Part shown: piece after piece, positions 7,576 through 7,849 of the stretch
How positions within the stretch are numbered: position 1 is the first letter of the stretch
Layout of the letters: every line of letters begins with the position of its first letter
Assembly (NCBI GenBank): GCA_021835265.1
Contig: JAKBQK010000570.1
Span: 1-7,849 of the forward strand
From: Thermoplasmata archaeon
GTDB taxonomy: Archaea > Thermoplasmatota > Thermoplasmata > Thermoplasmatales > Thermoplasmataceae
Direction of reading: 5' to 3'
DNA: 7,849 nt
Position numbers and translations under genes: made by a program
Notes under the pieces: model-generated
Seen by the model: the letters and a program-made list of their open reading frames with translations, nothing else
Database searches by the model: none
What the model was told of the DNA's origin: nothing

Positions 7576-7608
7576 GAGCCGGATGCGGGAAACCCGCAAG
7601 TCCGGTTC
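7576..7608 (+). ncRNA. Group II intron domain V
   Basis: The sequence starts GAGCCGGAT and ends TCCGGTTC. It forms the outer stem 7576-7583/7601-7608, a bulge at 7599-7600, and an inner stem GCGGG/CCCGC (7585-7589/7593-7597). The catalytic triad AGC is at 7577-7579. This is the catalytic heart of the ribozyme. The loop is AAA (or GAAAC if the last pair opens), making the element 33 bases, one shorter than the 34-base textbook form. Confidence 0.93.
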
Positions 7609-7611
7609 GAC

Positions 7612-7644
7612 GAGGGGGCTCTGCGTAATGGCAGAGCTCTACTC
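7612..7644 (+). ncRNA. Group II intron domain VI with branch-point A7641
   Basis: GAG plus GGGGCTCTGC (7612-7624) pairs with GCAGAGCTCT (7631-7640) and CTC (7642-7644), leaving A7641 unpaired as the branch-point adenosine. The terminal loop is GTAATG (7625-7630). The intron then ends three bases later at 7647. Confidence 0.88.
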
Positions 7645-7647
7645 TAT

Positions 7648-7765
7648 CAAGGCGGAACAGCACTTCTCCATCCAGTCATGGCTGTTAAAGCATCGGCTCA
7701 AGACAAAAGAGGGCCTGATAAGAACATCATACTGGTATCACCGGTATCTTTCAACCGGAATGTGA
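7648..7765 (+). pseudogene. DDE transposase, 3' exon with catalytic Glu
   Basis: After splicing, the Asp codon GA|C is followed by KAEQHFSIQSWLLKHRLKT and then KEGLIRTSYWYHRYLSTGM before the TGA at 7763-7765. The Glu codon at 7655-7657 is the predicted third member of the DDE triad, so the intron separates D, D and the CxxH motif from E. The segment is in frame with the part of the 5' exon that begins at 5395. It has no start of its own and depends on splicing. Confidence 0.82.
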
Positions 7766-7849
7766 CAATGTCTGGATTTAGATAATGAAATATACCATTT
7801 CACATTTTGGGTAGCATGGGCGCGTGGCCAAGCATGGATATGGCAACAG
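7766..7849. other. Right-edge sequence, no gene recognised
   Basis: The 84 bases after the transposase stop should include the insertion sequence's right end. No inverted repeat or gene start was recognised. A GC-rich patch GGGCGCGTGGCC (7818-7829) may already be outside the element. Confidence 0.3.

Larger units (their letters stand above)
5637..7647 (+). mobile_element. Group II intron (2011 nt) encoding a reverse transcriptase
   Basis: The intron begins with the consensus GTGCG (5637-5641) and ends CTAT (7644-7647). Domains I-III span roughly 5637-6250, domain IV carries the reverse-transcriptase gene (6275-7564), domain V is at 7576-7608 and domain VI at 7612-7644, with bulged A7641 seven bases from the end counting inclusively. 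Removing it joins GA (5635-5636) to C (7648) as an Asp codon and continues KAEQHFSIQSW in the transposase frame, which independently confirms both boundaries. Exon-binding candidates in domain I pair with the last exon bases (see the two entries below). The encoded protein is intact, so splicing and retromobility are plausible. The form without an endonuclease domain matches several bacterial classes also found in archaea. I do not assign a class. Confidence 0.93.
4806..7765 (+). mobile_element. Truncated zinc-ribbon/DDE insertion sequence carrying a group II intron
   Basis: This stretch is a transposase coding region split by an intron. It contrasts in composition with the AT-rich genes to its left. 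The left end is missing: the reading frame enters at the second zinc-ribbon Cys codon (4806-4808) straight after a TAA at 4803-4805, so the junction with foreign sequence is near 4803-4808. The transposase stop is at 7763-7765. The true right end should lie a little beyond it, but no inverted repeat could be matched because the left end is lost. The element should be immobile on its own. Confidence 0.75.

Noticed and set aside
7561..7785. Frame of 74 codons over intron domains V and VI and the 3' exon
   Set aside because: It crosses the ribozyme domains and the splice site, and lies in a different frame from the transposase exon.

Overview
The window looks archaeal, most likely Thermoplasmatales or a close relative. 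This rests on the AGA/AGG/ATA-rich codon use of the mobile genes, a TATA-like box about 20-35 bases before the glycosyltransferase ATG (as expected for a leaderless archaeal transcript), and a zinc-ribbon DDE transposase type that I associate with that order from memory. The assignment is inference; no rRNA or housekeeping gene is present.

Layout. (1) Bases 1-58 hold the first 19 codons of a minus-strand gene that runs off the left edge. (2) About 270-1100 (+) is a decayed IS4-type transposase, read almost entirely in one frame with several stops and a late frame change. Its Y-(2)-R-(3)-E-(6)-K signature survives, but the catalytic Glu codon now reads Lys. (3) 1274-4760 (-) is a strikingly AT-rich two-gene cluster: a GT2-type glycosyltransferase, then, overlapping it by 11 bases, an 850-residue polytopic membrane protein with a large Asn/Ser-rich external domain. 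The pair looks like a surface-glycan cassette, transcribed from a promoter just before the mobile block. (4) 4806-7765 (+) is a zinc-ribbon/DDE transposase remnant split by a complete-looking group II intron (5637-7647) that encodes a 429-residue reverse transcriptase/maturase. (5) 7766-7849 has no recognisable gene.

The intron is the highlight. Its 5' end (GTGCG), domain V (7576-7608), domain VI with bulged A7641 and 3' end (CTAT at 7644-7647) can be placed directly. Removing it joins GA|C into an Asp codon and restores the transposase frame exactly, 7 bases before the codon for the predicted catalytic Glu. The host transposase is dead anyway: it lacks its start and first zinc-ribbon Cys, and it carries an apparent out-of-frame deletion just after its CxxH motif. 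The intron shows no visible defect. So the window pairs an apparently functional retroelement with a dead insertion sequence, next to an AT-rich surface-glycan cassette that has another dead insertion sequence on its other side.

No defence system, CRISPR array, tRNA or rRNA was seen.
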